Shown here: positions 62,635 to 64,000 of the stretch, one piece after another
Numbering within the stretch: position 1 is the first letter of the stretch
Layout: each line of letters starts with the position of its first letter
Origin: JAJEFO01 sp965209045
Lineage (GTDB): Bacteria > Pseudomonadota > Alphaproteobacteria > Rhodobacterales > Rhodobacteraceae
Direction of reading: 5' to 3'
NCBI GenBank assembly: GCA_965209045.1
Contig: CBDBPW010000003.1
Coordinates: 1,798,001 to 1,862,000, forward strand
Length of the DNA stretch: 64,000 bases
The notes under the pieces: model-generated
Database searches by the model: none
What the model was told of the DNA's origin: nothing
The model's input: the letters and a program-made list of their open reading frames with translations, nothing else
Made by a program: the position numbers and the translations under genes

Positions 62635-63609
62635 ATGGACGTCACTAGACCGGAAAAAAGCACAGGTACTGCTCATTCAGATCACAGGCCGAGCCTTGAC
62701 CGTCTGCGCGAGTTTCTCGAGGTGGCACGTGCGGGCAGCATTTCCGAAGCCGCGCGCAGGCTGGGCCTGCCCCGCGCAACGCTCAGCCGACGCATTGCCT
62801 CGCTCGAGGCCGATCTGGGCGTCCGCCTGCTCATTCGCCGAACGACCCGTCTCGCGCTGACACGCCCCGGCGAAGAGCTCCTTAAGCGAGCGCAACGCGT
62901 CGTGGTCGACGCGGATGCTGCATGGGAGACAGTCCGGCGCCTGGACGACATTCCGCGGGGCCTTCTGCGTGTTTCCGTCACGGGCCCGTACTTCCTGCAG
63001 CTGTTCACGGACTTTCTGCGCGACTTCCCCGAAGTGATCCTTGAAGTGCAGTCGACGACCCGGCACGTGGACCTGCTTGCCGAGGGGGTCGATGTCGCAG
63101 TGCGAATCGGTCCGATCAGGGATCAGGACCTGATTGCAAGGCAGGTGTATTCCGACCGGCTGATCGTGGTTGCGTCTCCGGAGTATCTGGACCGGGCCGG
63201 ACGCCCCAAGCGGGCAGCGGACCTGACAAGGCACGATTGCATAGTCGGGTTCGCTGGGGAGTGGGCCCCCAGTGCGAGATGGCCCCGATGGGACGGAGGA
63301 ACCGTCCCGGTTGCGGGCAGGTTTTCGGCGAACGAGATCGAGCACATCCGGCAAGCCGCGATCGAGGGGATAGGGTGCGCCTTGATCGCCTCTGCGGTCG
63401 TGGCCGAAGACATCGGAAAGGGTCGCCTTGTGCCGATCCTGGAAGACGAGGTCGGCGCCGAACTGCCGGTGAGCCTCGTCTATGCCGACCGCGAGTTCAT
63501 CGACCCCAAGGTGCGGGAATTCGTGGATCGTGCCGCCCGAGTGATTGCCAAAGAAATGCCAAGGCCGCTGGGCCGTGGCGGGCGCAGGGCATCACATGAC
63601 TCTGAATGA
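62635..63609 (+). CDS. LysR-family transcriptional regulator
   Basis: 324 residues from the ATG at 62635. The N-terminal helix-turn-helix is LDRLREFLEVARAGSISEAA followed by RRLGLPRATLSRRIASLEADLGVRLL, and the effector domain starts near GLLRVSVTGPYFL with the conserved VDVAVRIGPIRDQDLIARQV. It is divergent from the VOC-GST operon, its likely target. A long internal Met tail upstream (from 62554) is not family-like. The ligand is unknown. Confidence 0.9.
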   Translation: MDVTRPEKSTGTAHSDHRPSLDRLREFLEVARAGSISEAARRLGLPRATLSRRIASLEADLGVRLLIRRTTRLALTRPGEELLKRAQRVVVDADAAWETVRRLDDIPRGLLRVSVTGPYFLQLFTDFLRDFPEVILEVQSTTRHVDLLAEGVDVAVRIGPIRDQDLIARQVYSDRLIVVASPEYLDRAGRPKRAADLTRHDCIVGFAGEWAPSARWPRWDGGTVPVAGRFSANEIEHIRQAAIEGIGCALIASAVVAEDIGKGRLVPILEDEVGAELPVSLVYADREFIDPKVREFVDRAARVIAKEMPRPLGRGGRRASHDSE

Positions 63610-64000
63610 TGCGGGTTGCCGCCAAGGCCGATGGACATGCCAGGACTCGTCAAGTGTTGCTCAATCTGAGCGGATGTTCCCTGTTGACCGAGCGCTTCTT
63701 CGCCATGAGCTCGGTGGCACGCGTGAACGGCTTGAACGCAACGATCCAATTGGATGGCGCAGGTTCGCTTGTGACGCCTCCGGTTCGTCCGCGAGAGGTT
63801 CCGGCAGCGCTCGTTTGCCTACGCGCTGAAGTGCCTGCGCCGCAGGCGGGCAAACCAGCCAGTTCGGTCCGCAGCCCCAACTCTGGCACATTTGGTCCAG
63901 AAGTTCGCGCGCGTTCCGAAATGTGCCACGGCCCGAATGACGGCGGCCCTTCAGGTTCGCCTTCTCTCCGTGTCGGCTCGGGATCACGTGGAGCCGGCCG
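63610..64000. other. Right-end region, possibly a transposase fragment
   Basis: No complete gene. At the extreme right, on the minus strand, a frame reads HVIPSRHGEKANLKGRRH, which faintly resembles the VIP-S-x-NRK motif of IS5-type transposases before losing any similarity. The rest shows nothing. Confidence 0.3.

Noticed and set aside
63661..63987. Transposase gene at the right edge
   Set aside because: Only one short segment is faintly like an IS5-type motif and the frame has no further similarity, so I list it only as a possible fragment.
1..64000. CRISPR arrays, rRNA genes, prophage structural genes, riboswitches
   Set aside because: I looked for regularly spaced repeats and for conserved RNA or phage motifs and found none; the only RNA gene seen is tRNA-Ser.

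Overview
The window looks like chromosome of a GC-rich (about 60-65 %), metabolically versatile alphaproteobacterium, probably marine or host-associated. The evidence is a DMSP demethylase (DmdA) gene next to a DmdB-like ligase, quinate/shikimate and hydroxyquinol catabolism genes, a one-Cys-type sulfatase, several ABC importers, and a crotonase resembling carnitinyl-CoA dehydratase. Coding density is low for a bacterium. Spacers of 0.4-1.2 kb alternate with broken genes, two decayed insertion sequences and damaged toxin-antitoxin pairs, as expected of a genome under relaxed selection with much insertion and deletion.

Layout. 1-3827 (minus): an acyl-CoA module (crotonase cut by the window edge, ADP-forming acyl-CoA synthetase, acyl-CoA dehydrogenase), divergent from an amidase (3965-5416). 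5876-9508: a DUF1932-type dehydrogenase, then a Gfo/Idh/MocA sugar dehydrogenase coupled to an IspD-like cytidylyltransferase. 9829-10249: IS630 remnant. 10310-15920: a carbohydrate ABC importer operon (ATPase, binding protein, two permeases) behind a promoter with a LacI-type operator, ending in a double SnoaL-like protein. 16100-18319: RecD2 helicase; 18894-18983: tRNA-Ser(GCU). 19171-23122 (minus): acyl-CoA dehydrogenase, dmdB-like and dmdA genes. 23317-24293: IS21 remnant and an MNT/HEPN pair with a broken HEPN gene. 24290-28236 (minus): 3-dehydroshikimate dehydratase, a TIM-barrel isomerase, and the remains of a 3-hydroxyisobutyrate-dehydrogenase-like gene and of a TRAP permease. 28406-33963: amidinotransferase, homocysteine methyltransferase-like protein, class III CoA-transferase-like protein and a sulfatase. 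34470-35356: prlF-yhaV with a frameshifted toxin gene. 35466-36006: frameshifted intradiol dioxygenase.

36369-48653 is the most striking region. A LysR regulator is divergent from one tightly packed operon: maleylacetate reductase, an aromatic/branched-chain-type ABC importer (binding protein, LivG, LivF, LivH), LivM fused in frame to a flavin aromatic monooxygenase, a glutathione-transferase domain fused in frame to hydroxyquinol 1,2-dioxygenase, and a flotillin. Read together it encodes uptake, ring hydroxylation, possible GSH-dependent dehalogenation, ring cleavage and reduction to 3-oxoadipate. The first hydroxylating step is covalently tied to the importer, and a membrane-scaffold protein closes the operon.

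48920-53889 is a very GC-rich accessory island: a truncated DUF4143 gene, an AbiEii-like nucleotidyltransferase coupled to an unknown protein, an MNT protein, and three tandem ATGA-linked ribbon-helix-helix-like paralogues. 54303-64000 holds a DUF2268 protease, a MOSC protein, a polyol-type short-chain dehydrogenase, a dead higBA locus, a MATE exporter, a GST, a VOC protein and a divergent LysR regulator.
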